Program-made: the position numbers and the translations under genes
Notes under the pieces: model-generated
The model's database searches: none
The model's input: the letters and a program-made list of their open reading frames with translations, nothing else
What the model was told of the DNA's origin: nothing
Source: an uncultured Muribaculaceae bacterium
GTDB taxonomy: Bacteria > Bacteroidota > Bacteroidia > Bacteroidales > Muribaculaceae
Reading direction: 5' to 3'
Assembly (NCBI GenBank): GCA_910576775.1
Contig: CAJTJV010000027.1
Span: 1 to 41,802, forward strand
Length of the DNA: 41,802 nucleotides
Shown: positions 8,665 through 17,275 of the stretch, in pieces
How the letters are laid out: each line of letters opens with the position of its first letter
How positions within the stretch are numbered: position 1 is the first letter of the stretch

Positions 8665-9608
8665 TTCACAAATTTTATTAAGATTAAGGGTGGAATGATG
8701 CGAATGGAGAGGGCGATGAGTTCGTCAAATAATTTTCCTTTGAAGCGGCACTGCCGCATAATGCGGTGTTGTTTAAGTCGATTGATAGAGTCACGTTTCA
8801 CCGTATCGGAAGCATCAGACCTACAGAGCGACAAGAAGATGTCGCGCACAATTCCCGGCGCCAATGGTCTATAATCAAATTGAATGCAATGTTCGTCGAT
8901 GAATCTGAATTTTCTGTCGAGCAAATACATTTGGATGTCGGCATAATCACCCTTGATTCTTTTACTCAAAGAGCCTGTAGTATCGCGATATAAATAGAGT
9001 GGCGAATCAATTAGAGTGCCGGATGAAACATGGTCGAGGTAATCGAGATTGAAACATAAATCTTCGCCCAACGAAAGAGTTTCGTCAAATCGGATATTAT
9101 ATTTTCTGATAATATCCAACTTATATAGTTTTGCGAATGGCGGATGCAAGAGTCCTGCCCTTCCGTATTTTATATATAGATTGTTAATAGTGTTGATTTG
9201 TTCATATACAGTATCCAAGAGGGGAATGGTAGGAACATCTCCTTTAAATCCTGTAACGCGGCAAGCTGCAATATCGTGTCCGTTCTGAATAGAATGATGA
9301 AGGAGCTCCAATATGTTGTCAACGCAACAATCGTCGCTGTCCACAAACATTAAATATTTGCCGGAGGCATGTGCAAGTCCCATGTTTCTTGCAGAACTGA
9401 CACCTCCATTCGGCTTTTGAATGCATTTTACGCGTGAATCACGGTCTTTCCAATTGCAGCATATTTTAGCTGAACTGTCGGTGGAGCCGTCATCAATAAG
9501 CAGTAATTCCCAATCGGTAAATGTCTGGTTAACGATACTATTAATGCAGGTATCGAGATACCTTGCGGAATTGTATACCGGGACTATTATTGAAACCTGC
9601 GGATTCAT
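8661..9608 (-). CDS. Glycosyltransferase family 2 (GT-A fold)
   Basis: A 315-residue GT2 enzyme. It opens VSIIVPVYNSARYLDTCINS, has the nucleotide-binding LLLIDDGSTDSSAKIC (Asp pair at 39-40), the KPNGGVSSARNMGLAHA segment, the DXD motif YLMFVDSDDCC, and an acidic catalytic site at LGEDLCFNLDYLDHV. The family is inverting and uses a UDP- or GDP-sugar. Both neighbours overlap it by 4 nt, so three GT2 genes in a row are translationally linked. The linkage formed cannot be predicted. Confidence 0.92.
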   Translation of the reverse strand: MNPQVSIIVPVYNSARYLDTCINSIVNQTFTDWELLLIDDGSTDSSAKICCNWKDRDSRVKCIQKPNGGVSSARNMGLAHASGKYLMFVDSDDCCVDNILELLHHSIQNGHDIAACRVTGFKGDVPTIPLLDTVYEQINTINNLYIKYGRAGLLHPPFAKLYKLDIIRKYNIRFDETLSLGEDLCFNLDYLDHVSSGTLIDSPLYLYRDTTGSLSKRIKGDYADIQMYLLDRKFRFIDEHCIQFDYRPLAPGIVRDIFLSLCRSDASDTVKRDSINRLKQHRIMRQCRFKGKLFDELIALSIRIIPPLILIKFVK

Positions 9609-10639
9609 GTTTTTCGCAATTTCAACAGCTTATATAATATGAAATAGAGATTAAAGCGATATGCTGTCAGGATGATTTTATGCCACGTAGCCTTTGTCGG
9701 CCAATTGCCACCTTCAAAAAGACGCTTGACATCAGGATGCGAAAAGATTCTTTTCAACTCGTCTTTGTACAGACTGTAATTCCTTATTCTGCCGGCGTTG
9801 TATACGCTATAAGTTACAACAGAAGCAAGATTAGCATTAAGCCTATCTGTTATTACACTGTTATCGACATCAATATCGGCGGTGAGACGTCGGCAATAAT
9901 CGTTGCATGCCATCAGCATGGAGAATGCGTTTTTGCGGAATTTTTGGGTGAGAGAGCCAATATTTACGCAATAATAGTACAACGGTTCGTTGATTACCGC
10001 GATGCTTCCGGTCATTCGTTTGGCATACAAAATATTCATCAATATGTCTTCTGTGAAATATTCTCTTTCCGAAACAAAATCAGATATTTCAAGTAGATGC
10101 TTCCGATACATTCTAATTGGTACAAATCCGGGTATATTTATGCTCCCGGGAGTGCATGAAGCTCCGACTATCGGGATTAAATAGAACGTGTTGATGTCGC
10201 GGTTGGAAATTGAATCGGTTTTGTACGGCAGCCGGCTATCTATTATTCCTTTTTCGGATTCTGTCGCATAGCTGCATAGGCTTAGCTGGACGTCGCTGTC
10301 GACAAATGGAGCGGCGAGTTTCCTCAGATATGAATCGGCTACGTAGTCGTCGCTGTCGACAAAGGCAATAAGTTCTCCGGTCGCTACCTCGTAACCTGCA
10401 AGGCGCGCACTGCTCAGTCCGCCATTCTTTTTATGAATGACGGAAATAATATCGTATGCGTCGGCATATTCATCACATATAGCTCCGGAGTCGTCGGTGG
10501 AGCCGTCATCAACCAGAATTATTTCATATGAAGAATAGTCCTGCCTGATCAGGCTGTCGATACACCTGTGGAGATATCTCTCCACGTTATAGACAGGTAC
10601 TACAACTGAAACTATTGGTTTATTTTCCTTCAAGCGCAT
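9605..10639 (-). CDS. Glycosyltransferase family 2 (GT-A fold)
   Basis: A 344-residue GT2 enzyme with PIVSVVVPVYNVERYLHRC, the nucleotide-binding IILVDDGSTDDSGAICDEY, KNGGLSSARLAGYEVA, the metal site IAFVDSDDYVADSYLRKL, and FTEDILMNILYAKRM as the likely catalytic acidic patch. It resembles its downstream neighbour and the other GT2 genes of the cluster, so part of the set may have come from duplication, although identity is low by eye. Its ATG lies 20 nt inside the end of the pyruvyl transferase gene. Confidence 0.92.
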   Translation of the reverse strand: MRLKENKPIVSVVVPVYNVERYLHRCIDSLIRQDYSSYEIILVDDGSTDDSGAICDEYADAYDIISVIHKKNGGLSSARLAGYEVATGELIAFVDSDDYVADSYLRKLAAPFVDSDVQLSLCSYATESEKGIIDSRLPYKTDSISNRDINTFYLIPIVGASCTPGSINIPGFVPIRMYRKHLLEISDFVSEREYFTEDILMNILYAKRMTGSIAVINEPLYYYCVNIGSLTQKFRKNAFSMLMACNDYCRRLTADIDVDNSVITDRLNANLASVVTYSVYNAGRIRNYSLYKDELKRIFSHPDVKRLFEGGNWPTKATWHKIILTAYRFNLYFILYKLLKLRKT

Positions 10640-11723
10640 TCTTCAGATAGGTTAACGAATGTTCTTTTATCGCATCAAGTTTTAATCCGACAGATTCGTA
10701 GTCAATTTCAGAATTCCTGTTTATTGTTTCTCCGTTTCTAAGGAGACGGCTTTCAAGTCCTAAGGATTTAAGGAAATCAATTTTACGGCTGTCGTTGTTG
10801 TTGTGGACATTATCGTTTGCTGCGATAGCTGTATAAAACTCTTTCCGGAAAATTACCGAGAAGGCTGTCGCATGAAACGAATTAGTGTAAACAAGCTCAG
10901 CATCAGCTATCAGGCCTAAGAACTCCTGTGGTGATGCATCGAGTTTTTGTTTTATATAAGGTTTGAAAAAATCGCGGATATAATCATTAAGTATTATTAC
11001 ATCATAGCCGGTAATATCATGCAATACCTCTAACTGCGACCGGTCTCCATGGTTATTATCAAGAAAATACGCAAGGATATATTTCTTTTTTCGCTTTGGT
11101 TTGACAGCAAAATTGTTCCAGTCTGCCGATGAAGGCAAAAGTACCGGGTCGCAAACCTGGATTGCATTTCTGCCGCTTAGGTTCGATATTAATTCCGCTC
11201 CGGATTTTTCCCGGCATGAAAGATAATCCACATTCAGAAGAAGCCCGCGTATCAAATTTTTATCTTCTTCGCCGAAATTGCCTTTTCCCAAACTTGGAGC
11301 ATAAGCTATGGTTGGTTTACGCTGACGGACAAAATCGAGATAGTATGCCGATTCAAAATCCAGACAAGCAGGATTCCATATCTGGTCGCTACCGGCATAG
11401 TATATATCATAATCAAGTTGCTCAATATCAATTTCTAAACCTGTCCGATATTCCTTGGGCGACAATGGCAAGATATGATTTATGAAATATTCAAATTTCT
11501 TTTGTCTTGAAGCGAGTTTCTGATAATTGATTAATTTGAATAATCGGTGAATTTTCGATGGAGTGTTTATAATCCTATACGCGTCAAGTTGAGCCTGATT
11601 TCTCAGGTTTATAATTTCAGGTTCATAGCCAAGACCACGCAATGTAATTACGGATGCATAACTTTGGAGCACCGAACCATAATTATGCGCACCATGAAAG
11701 GTTAGTATTCCTACTTTTTTCAT
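10620..11723 (-). CDS. Polysaccharide pyruvyl transferase family protein
   Basis: A 367-residue protein of the polysaccharide pyruvyl transferase family (CsaB/WcaK type). It starts KKVGILTFHGAHNYGSVLQSYA and contains YYAGSDQIWNPAC, PTIAYAPSLGK, YLSCREKSGAELI and, near the C-terminus, ADAELVYTNSFHATAFSVIFRKEF, where the conserved His lies. The family transfers a pyruvate ketal from phosphoenolpyruvate to a sugar, giving the polymer a negative charge; some relatives are found in glycan clusters without proven activity. The ATG at 11723 is preferred to a TTG three bases upstream. Its first 41 nt overlap the end of the preceding GT2 gene, which carries the poly-C tract. Confidence 0.88.
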   Translation of the reverse strand: MKKVGILTFHGAHNYGSVLQSYASVITLRGLGYEPEIINLRNQAQLDAYRIINTPSKIHRLFKLINYQKLASRQKKFEYFINHILPLSPKEYRTGLEIDIEQLDYDIYYAGSDQIWNPACLDFESAYYLDFVRQRKPTIAYAPSLGKGNFGEEDKNLIRGLLLNVDYLSCREKSGAELISNLSGRNAIQVCDPVLLPSSADWNNFAVKPKRKKKYILAYFLDNNHGDRSQLEVLHDITGYDVIILNDYIRDFFKPYIKQKLDASPQEFLGLIADAELVYTNSFHATAFSVIFRKEFYTAIAANDNVHNNNDSRKIDFLKSLGLESRLLRNGETINRNSEIDYESVGLKLDAIKEHSLTYLKNALEGK

Positions 11724-12804
11724 CAATATTCAAATAGTATGCAAGGATAGAATCTGTATTAATTCTTATTAACAATGGGGGGGGGGTAAATGTTTTGCGA
11801 ACTAATACTATTGTTTTGTATATCAGGTGATTATATAGCCATGATATGTAAGGATAATATGATGGTTTAAGGAACAAAAAATCAGCCAATCTACAATAAA
11901 TAGAGTTTCCATTTGTTTGGATAATCATGTCAGCGCTAAACTTGTCAGCCCAATATTCGAACTGTTGTTTTGGTATTCCAAATTGAAGAACTTTAGGTAA
12001 GAATACACTTACATGATGATTTATAACATGTCTGATTCCCACTTGAATCGCAGTATTTCTGTTCGAAGCACTTGCAAGATGGGCCAGTAATGCGTGATAG
12101 CTATAGAACCATTTCTCTGCTCGTTCTTTAGAGATTGTTGTCATTGCCGATTCTTTTCTCTGCCAATAAATATACGGGCAGCATGAGGTATAGCAGACAT
12201 TAGGATTTTTGGAAAAAAATTCAAAATTAAACCATACATCCTCTCCTATTGTAATGCCTTTGGGGAAACGTATGCCATGTTTTTTTAAGAATTCAGTACG
12301 ATATAAACCTAAACAACATGTGCTAGGCCAGTTAACCGCTATAATACTTTCCAATCCTCTTGTATGTTGTACGATTTTGCCGTCTGTAAGAGGTGTGTCG
12401 GGAATACGAATATCTTCTGTCGTTCGCAAGTCCAAGAGGCACATACCAAATCCGATATAATCGTATGAGTCCTGACATATATTGTCAATAATATAGCGAT
12501 ATGAATCTCTTTTCAAAGTATCATCACAGTCCATAAAATGGATATACTTGCCCTGCGCTAATTCTATCCCTTTATTACGTGCACATGAAACTCCGGAGTT
12601 TTTCTGATAATAATATCGAATATTAGTATTGTTATGCGTTATTATAAAATCATTACAAAGTCGCTCTGAATCATCTATGGAACCATCATTAATCAATATA
12701 ATCTCGAATTCATCGTTTCTCAATCCTTGCTGCATAAGAGACGCAAAACAAGACTCCAGGTATTGTGATTTGTTATAAATAGGTACTATGATAGAAAGAA
12801 GCAT
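11683..12804 (-). CDS. Glycosyltransferase family 2 with a C10 tract near its 3' end
   Basis: A GT2 enzyme with LLSIIVPIYNKSQYLESC, the nucleotide-binding EIILINDGSIDDSERLC, NSGVSCARNKGIELA, the DXD-like IHFMDCDDTLKRDS, and TIGEDVWFNFEFF. I place the start at the ATG at 12804 (373 residues), because the GT-A domain begins there and upstream residues do not fit the family. Codons 340-343 lie on an uninterrupted run of ten C (TPPP). In the given frame the protein runs a further 30 residues and overlaps the pyruvyl transferase gene by 41 nt. With nine or eleven C the frame ends within about ten codons and the overlap disappears. The tail may thus be variable, or the run length may be a sequencing error. 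Confidence 0.87.
   Translation of the reverse strand: MLLSIIVPIYNKSQYLESCFASLMQQGLRNDEFEIILINDGSIDDSERLCNDFIITHNNTNIRYYYQKNSGVSCARNKGIELAQGKYIHFMDCDDTLKRDSYRYIIDNICQDSYDYIGFGMCLLDLRTTEDIRIPDTPLTDGKIVQHTRGLESIIAVNWPSTCCLGLYRTEFLKKHGIRFPKGITIGEDVWFNFEFFSKNPNVCYTSCCPYIYWQRKESAMTTISKERAEKWFYSYHALLAHLASASNRNTAIQVGIRHVINHHVSVFLPKVLQFGIPKQQFEYWADKFSADMIIQTNGNSIYCRLADFLFLKPSYYPYISWLYNHLIYKTIVLVRKTFTPPPLLIRINTDSILAYYLNIDEKSRNTNLSWCA
11777..11786. repeat. Homopolymer G10/C10 tract inside a glycosyltransferase gene
   Basis: Ten G residues in a row on the plus strand (C10 in the coding sense), in a very AT-rich stretch. It is the longest G or C run that I noticed in the window. Runs of this length are prone to slipped-strand mispairing, and elsewhere make surface-sugar genes phase variable. 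Here slippage would change only the last 30 residues of the GT2 protein. Confidence 0.9.
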
Positions 12805-12850
12805 ATCCTGAATAGATATTAGCTGCGAAATTTGATATACAGTCAAATAA

Positions 12851-13954
12851 CTAATTTAAGTTATTGGATTTACAATAGATATTCTCCATACTTTTCACCA
12901 TGACATTTAAATCAAAAGCAGAACCGATAACTTTTTGTGATATTATGTTTCGATCATATTTTAAAGAGTTGAGATACAATTGCTCAACCCAAAGTTCAGG
13001 CTTTGCTAAAGAGAGGAAATCCACACTATCGGTAATATTAACCTCTTTTGATATCGTGTCTGACATGATTGATTTAAGTCCGGCTGTTTGAGCTTCGATA
13101 GCAGCGTATGTCAGCCCTTCGAAAAGGGATGTCATAATAAATGAATCAAAGACTGAATAGTATTCATTGGCATTATGGACATTCCCTGTAAAAATTATAT
13201 TATCTGATATTTTAAGGCTCCTGGCAAGCGAGATTAGTTTTTCTTTATCACTGCCATCTCCTACAAGCATCAGTTTTGCGTTTATATCCGGATGTAGTCT
13301 TATTATATTTGCCAATAATCTTATCGAAAACGCTTGATTTTTAAGAGGTATCAATCGTCCGACCTGGCCGATAACATACTCATTGGATAGATTATGTTTA
13401 CTGCGAAGGCGGTTACGGATTGATTCATTATATATGTATTTATTGGTATCAACAGCATTACTTATATTTTGAGAGTCTTTATTGCCGAACATCCACATGC
13501 TCGCGGCCTTACTACACGATAGACGAATAAAATTATCTTTTAGAAACAGCTGTTTATTAAGTTTGTGAATTAGTTTTCCAAGTAGTCCGCCTCGTCCATT
13601 CTGAGTACTGTGAGAATGGATGATTACTTTACAATTGGAAGCAGCTGCGGCTATTGCCGGAATAGGGTTTATAAATGCGTTCATATGAATATGAACGTAG
13701 GAGTATCCGCATGAAATCAGATGCTTCAGTTGCTTATATTGCCCGATAGGATTTTTTGTAAAATCCGGTATCACATAAATTTTCCCTCCGGTACTTTCAA
13801 TCAGTTCTTTAAATTGTTTATGCTTAATATTCGGCTCCTGTATGGCAAAATCAAATCTATATTTTGTGTGATTTATAGCACTTAACAGATTGAAAATGAA
13901 ATTTTCAGCTCCGCCTAAATTCAAACCATGAATTACATGCAGTATTTTAATCAT
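12851..13954 (-). CDS. Glycosyltransferase family 4 (GT-B fold)
   Basis: A 367-residue GT4 enzyme. The N-terminus MIKILHVIHGLNLGGAENFIFNLL is the classic GGAE motif of the acceptor domain. Later come YVIGQVGRLIPLKNQAFSIRLLANI, AKLMLVGDGSDKEKLISLA, NIIFTGNVHNANEYYSVFDSFIMTS and the E-x7-E region LFEGLTYAAIEAQTAGLKSIMSD for retaining transfer from a nucleotide sugar. Six nt separate its ATG from the stop of the GT2 gene upstream. It belongs to the capsule assembly set; donor and linkage are unknown. Confidence 0.92.
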   Translation of the reverse strand: MIKILHVIHGLNLGGAENFIFNLLSAINHTKYRFDFAIQEPNIKHKQFKELIESTGGKIYVIPDFTKNPIGQYKQLKHLISCGYSYVHIHMNAFINPIPAIAAAASNCKVIIHSHSTQNGRGGLLGKLIHKLNKQLFLKDNFIRLSCSKAASMWMFGNKDSQNISNAVDTNKYIYNESIRNRLRSKHNLSNEYVIGQVGRLIPLKNQAFSIRLLANIIRLHPDINAKLMLVGDGSDKEKLISLARSLKISDNIIFTGNVHNANEYYSVFDSFIMTSLFEGLTYAAIEAQTAGLKSIMSDTISKEVNITDSVDFLSLAKPELWVEQLYLNSLKYDRNIISQKVIGSAFDLNVMVKSMENIYCKSNNLN

Positions 13955-13960
13955 AACAAT

Positions 13961-14764
13961 TTAAGAATTATATTTCTTAATAATTCTAATAATAGATGAC
14001 GGAACAAGCCCTTTGCTGAGATCACGTAGGGCATAAAAAATCCCGCACTTGACTCCAAGCCCACGGCATACCTCCACTTTTATATGGAAACTCCTGAGAC
14101 GGTCTTTGAATTTTCGTCTTGAGAATGCATTTTTATCGTTTCTCATCCAGTACAATGGTTCGGGCAAATTGTATCCTTGTAGGCCCGCTTTATGAAATTT
14201 ATACCAGAGATAATAATCTTCTATTCGTTCTACCTTTGGTTCTGTCGTATATCCTCCAACTGAGTCCAATGCAGCTTTTCTAAATAAAGTGGGGGCGTGG
14301 AAATAAGGCGTACCGTTTTTGAAATCATTTTTATCCGGTATGTTGTTTTGCGTTTTAGTTTGTCCGTAAAAACCATCCTCATCAAAGAGCTTCATAGCAG
14401 TGCTTACATGACTGTATTGTTTGTTCTTTTCAAGGAAACGAATCTGGGTTTCGAATCTTTTAGGGTCGCATAAATCATCACCATCCATGCGGGCAACAAA
14501 TTCAGTGTCTACATACTCCAGACAATGGTTGAGGGTTGCTGCCAGTTTCATATTTCGATCGTTACGTATAAAAATAAACTTTCCGGGATATTTATCAACA
14601 TATTTTAGAGCTTCAATGGCTGTATTATCAGTTGATCCATCATCACACATAATAACCTTAAAATTCTGGTAAGTCTGCGATAATAGTGAATCGAGGGCGG
14701 CTGATAGAGTATCCGCACAATTGTATATACCTATAATGACGGATATGCGAAATTTATCGTTCAT
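13961..14764 (-). CDS. Glycosyltransferase family 2 (GT-A fold)
   Basis: A 267-residue GT2 enzyme: RISVIIGIYNCADTLSAALDSL, then VIMCDDGSTDNTAIEALKYV, LAATLNHCLEYVDTEFVARMDGDDLCDPKRFETQ with the DXD motif, and VERIEDYYLWYKFHKAG as the acidic catalytic region. The short C-terminal end has no membrane segment. A TTG at 14776 would add four residues; the ATG at 14764 fits the family start better. It is 22 nt downstream of the GT32 gene stop. It resembles the rhamnosyl- and glucosyltransferase group of GT2, but specificity is not certain. Confidence 0.92.
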   Translation of the reverse strand: MNDKFRISVIIGIYNCADTLSAALDSLLSQTYQNFKVIMCDDGSTDNTAIEALKYVDKYPGKFIFIRNDRNMKLAATLNHCLEYVDTEFVARMDGDDLCDPKRFETQIRFLEKNKQYSHVSTAMKLFDEDGFYGQTKTQNNIPDKNDFKNGTPYFHAPTLFRKAALDSVGGYTTEPKVERIEDYYLWYKFHKAGLQGYNLPEPLYWMRNDKNAFSRRKFKDRLRSFHIKVEVCRGLGVKCGIFYALRDLSKGLVPSSIIRIIKKYNS

Positions 14765-14786
14765 GCCAGTCTCCAAATGAGATTAT

Positions 14787-15500
14787 TTATTGATGTAGGA
14801 ATCTTGACATTGTTTTTTCGCCAAAAAGCTTATATAGCATCAGTTTTATTTTATGCTTGATGCGCGCTGATTTCGGTAGCCATGAACAGGCGAAATGATG
14901 AATGCAGACTGAATTGTCTGTAAGTTTGATAATTCCGGTTCCGTGATCTTTTGGACAGAAAAAATCAGATGGATAGATTGTGACGAGCCCTGGAAAATCT
15001 TGAAAGGTATTGTTCTGTTTCAACCCTGCTTTGCGCATATAATTTGTGATGGTAACCGTGTTGGTCGTGGTGTCAAACTCCCCGTTGGACTTAATGAATG
15101 TTCGGTTGGTGTATTCTTCGAGAAGGTCTGTAACCCATTTCCCTCCTGCCACTGAGGCCATCATGCCGGTTGGCACAAAATTGTTGTTTTCGAAACCGGA
15201 GAATGCGACGTGATGTAAAAATGGATTATAGCTCTTTAAAACTTCTACGTCCGAATCCATATATATGCCACCCTCTTTTGCTAATGCATACAGGCGGACA
15301 TAGTCTGTTACGTATGCGAATTTACGTGACTTGTATGCTTCCTTGACATACTGGTTGCTATTTATATCGAAATTAGATTCATTCCATTCTTTTATTTTAT
15401 AATCCGGGAGAAATCTCTTCCATGAATCAATGCATTTTTGTGCTTCTGATGGGAGGGGATTACCTCCGAACCAACAGTAATGTATAATTTTAGGAATCAT
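14787..15500 (-). CDS. Glycosyltransferase family 32 (OCH1-like)
   Basis: A 237-residue protein starting MIPKIIHYCWFGGNPLP, the signature opening of bacterial GT32 capsule enzymes. The sugar-binding DXD motif is in LAKEGGIYMDSDVEVLKSYNPF, preceded by FAYVTDYVRLYAL, and VCIHHFACSW near the end is also conserved. GT32 enzymes transfer mannose, galactose or related sugars with retention. An upstream in-frame extension reaching into the epimerase gene has no GT32 similarity, so the ATG at 15500 is the start. It begins 13 nt after the epimerase stop. Confidence 0.92.
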   Translation of the reverse strand: MIPKIIHYCWFGGNPLPSEAQKCIDSWKRFLPDYKIKEWNESNFDINSNQYVKEAYKSRKFAYVTDYVRLYALAKEGGIYMDSDVEVLKSYNPFLHHVAFSGFENNNFVPTGMMASVAGGKWVTDLLEEYTNRTFIKSNGEFDTTTNTVTITNYMRKAGLKQNNTFQDFPGLVTIYPSDFFCPKDHGTGIIKLTDNSVCIHHFACSWLPKSARIKHKIKLMLYKLFGEKTMSRFLHQ

Positions 15501-15513
15501 TGCTAATCGATTA

Positions 15514-16665
15514 TTACATAAATTCTGAGACGATTCTCGCGCATGCCAAGCCATCGCCGTAAGGATTTACGGCTTTCGACATCTGTTCATAATAGTTGGG
15601 GTTATTCAAGAGTTCTGACACGTCGCTCACGATTGTATCGTAATCTGTACCGACGAGTTTTACAGTGCCTGCTTCAAGGGCTTCGGGGCGTTCTGTAGTG
15701 TCACGCATCACAAGAACAGGTTTGCCCAGTCCTGGAGCTTCTTCTTGAATACCGCCGCTGTCGGTTAGGACTATATGTGATTTTTCCATTAGGTAAACGA
15801 AAGAAAGATACTCAAGCGGCTCAATGAAGAACATATTGGCAAAATTATCTAATCTCTCACCAAATACTTGATGGATTGGTTTTCGTACATTAGGGTTTAG
15901 GTGCATGGGATATACAAAATCGACATTCGGATATCTCTCAGACAAAGTTTTAATTGCCCTGCATATTGATATAAAACCATCGCCGAAATTCTCACGACGA
16001 TGGCCGGTGATAAGTACGAGTCTCTTTCCGCTGTTGAGCCTATCTGTGTTGTAACCGGCCTTTGCCAGTTCTGATTTCAGATTTTCGTTGAGTGATGGAG
16101 TATTCTTTATTTTATCCACAACCCAATATAGAGCATCTATGACAGTATTACCTGTAACTGTAATTTTATCTTTATCGACACTTTCTGCGATGAGATTCGA
16201 ACTGCTAAGTGACGTAGGGGCAAAATTATACTCCGCTATGCGCCCTGTTATCTGACGATTCATTTCCTCCGGCCATGGAGAGTATATATTGTGAGTGCGA
16301 AGACCTGCTTCAACATGCCCGACAGGAATCTGCTGATAGAATGCGGCTATAGCTGCGGCAGTGGATGTGGTAGTATCTCCATGAACAAGTACAATATCTG
16401 GCTGTGCTTGTTTCAATACCTCTCTCATACCGAGTAGTACTCGCGTTGTGACATCGTATAAATCCTGTCCCTGCTTCATGATATTTAAGTCATAATCAGG
16501 GCGGATTTCAAATAGCTCAAGGACCTGATCCAACATCTTACGGTGTTGTCCTGTGACGCACACGATAGTTTTAAAATCATTTGGGTATTTCTGGAACTCC
16601 TTTACTAACGGAGCCATTTTAATAGCTTCGGGGCGAGTGCCGAATACAAGTAAAACTGATTTCAT
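15514..16665 (-). CDS. wecB: UDP-N-acetylglucosamine 2-epimerase, non-hydrolysing
   Basis: A 383-residue enzyme with all landmarks of the non-hydrolysing epimerase: VFGTRPEAIKMAPLVKE, ETV-like VTGQHRKMLDQVLELF, VLVHGDTTTSTAAAIAAFY, GHVEAGLRTHNIYSPWPEEMNRQ, and LTDSGGIQEEAPGLGKPVLVMRDTTERPEALEAGTVKLVG. It interconverts UDP-GlcNAc and UDP-ManNAc in the cytoplasm. It implies that ManNAc, or a sugar derived from it, is in the repeat unit. No UDP-ManNAc dehydrogenase is visible in the window, so either ManNAc itself is used or the dehydrogenase is elsewhere. Confidence 0.96.
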   Translation of the reverse strand: MKSVLLVFGTRPEAIKMAPLVKEFQKYPNDFKTIVCVTGQHRKMLDQVLELFEIRPDYDLNIMKQGQDLYDVTTRVLLGMREVLKQAQPDIVLVHGDTTTSTAAAIAAFYQQIPVGHVEAGLRTHNIYSPWPEEMNRQITGRIAEYNFAPTSLSSSNLIAESVDKDKITVTGNTVIDALYWVVDKIKNTPSLNENLKSELAKAGYNTDRLNSGKRLVLITGHRRENFGDGFISICRAIKTLSERYPNVDFVYPMHLNPNVRKPIHQVFGERLDNFANMFFIEPLEYLSFVYLMEKSHIVLTDSGGIQEEAPGLGKPVLVMRDTTERPEALEAGTVKLVGTDYDTIVSDVSELLNNPNYYEQMSKAVNPYGDGLACARIVSEFM

Positions 16666-16682
16666 AAATTGTTTGAAGACGT

Positions 16683-17240
16683 TTAAATTACAAATCCTGT
16701 TTTGTCCTCAAGTTCTTTTCGTTGTTGCAGTTTCTTCTGCGGTGTGATATTTCCGCGTAGAGTGTAATCTTCATCATATACAAATCCCTCAGCCATACGG
16801 GTTTTGTTACGTGTAATGTACTCGTCGATGGTACAGATTACTTTAGCGGGATTTCCTGCCGCAACAACATTACTTGGTATATTTTTTGTCACAGTTGAAT
16901 TTGCTCCTATTACAGTGTTGTCGCCAATTCTTATGCCAGGGAGCACCACCGCATCTGCGCCGATAAAGACGTTGTTACCTATGTCTACTCGCCCAATACG
17001 TGCGTATCCTAAGTGATGGCAGGTGCTTGCGTCGTGAGCTAAGATATGCACTCTTGGAGCCATTGTGACATTATCGCCAATCGTGATTAGCCAGCAGTGG
17101 GAATCATCAATAATGGTTCCGTGCATACGATTGAAATTCGAACCGACAACCATTCCCAGTTCTTTAAGTTGCTCTGTGGTATAATCGGCTCTAAGACGGA
17201 AAACAAGACGTTTGATTTTATTTTTTAGCAATTTAATCAT
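16683..17240 (-). CDS. Hexapeptide-repeat O-acetyltransferase
   Basis: A 185-residue left-handed beta-helix acyltransferase. Imperfect hexapeptide repeats are visible from about residue 60 (ITIGDNVTMAPRVHILAHDAS, IGNNVFIGADAVVLPGIRIGDNTVIGANSTVTKNIPSNVVAAGNPAKVI), with the catalytic His probably in HILAHDAS. This layout matches the maltose/galactoside O-acetyltransferase group that uses acetyl-CoA in the cytoplasm. It probably acetylates a sugar of the capsule repeat. It lies 17 nt before the epimerase start and 35 nt after the polymerase stop. Confidence 0.9.
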   Translation of the reverse strand: MIKLLKNKIKRLVFRLRADYTTEQLKELGMVVGSNFNRMHGTIIDDSHCWLITIGDNVTMAPRVHILAHDASTCHHLGYARIGRVDIGNNVFIGADAVVLPGIRIGDNTVIGANSTVTKNIPSNVVAAGNPAKVICTIDEYITRNKTRMAEGFVYDEDYTLRGNITPQKKLQQRKELEDKTGFVI

Positions 17241-17275
17241 AATTATAAAGTCGCTGGAATTCTGTCTTAAACCAG

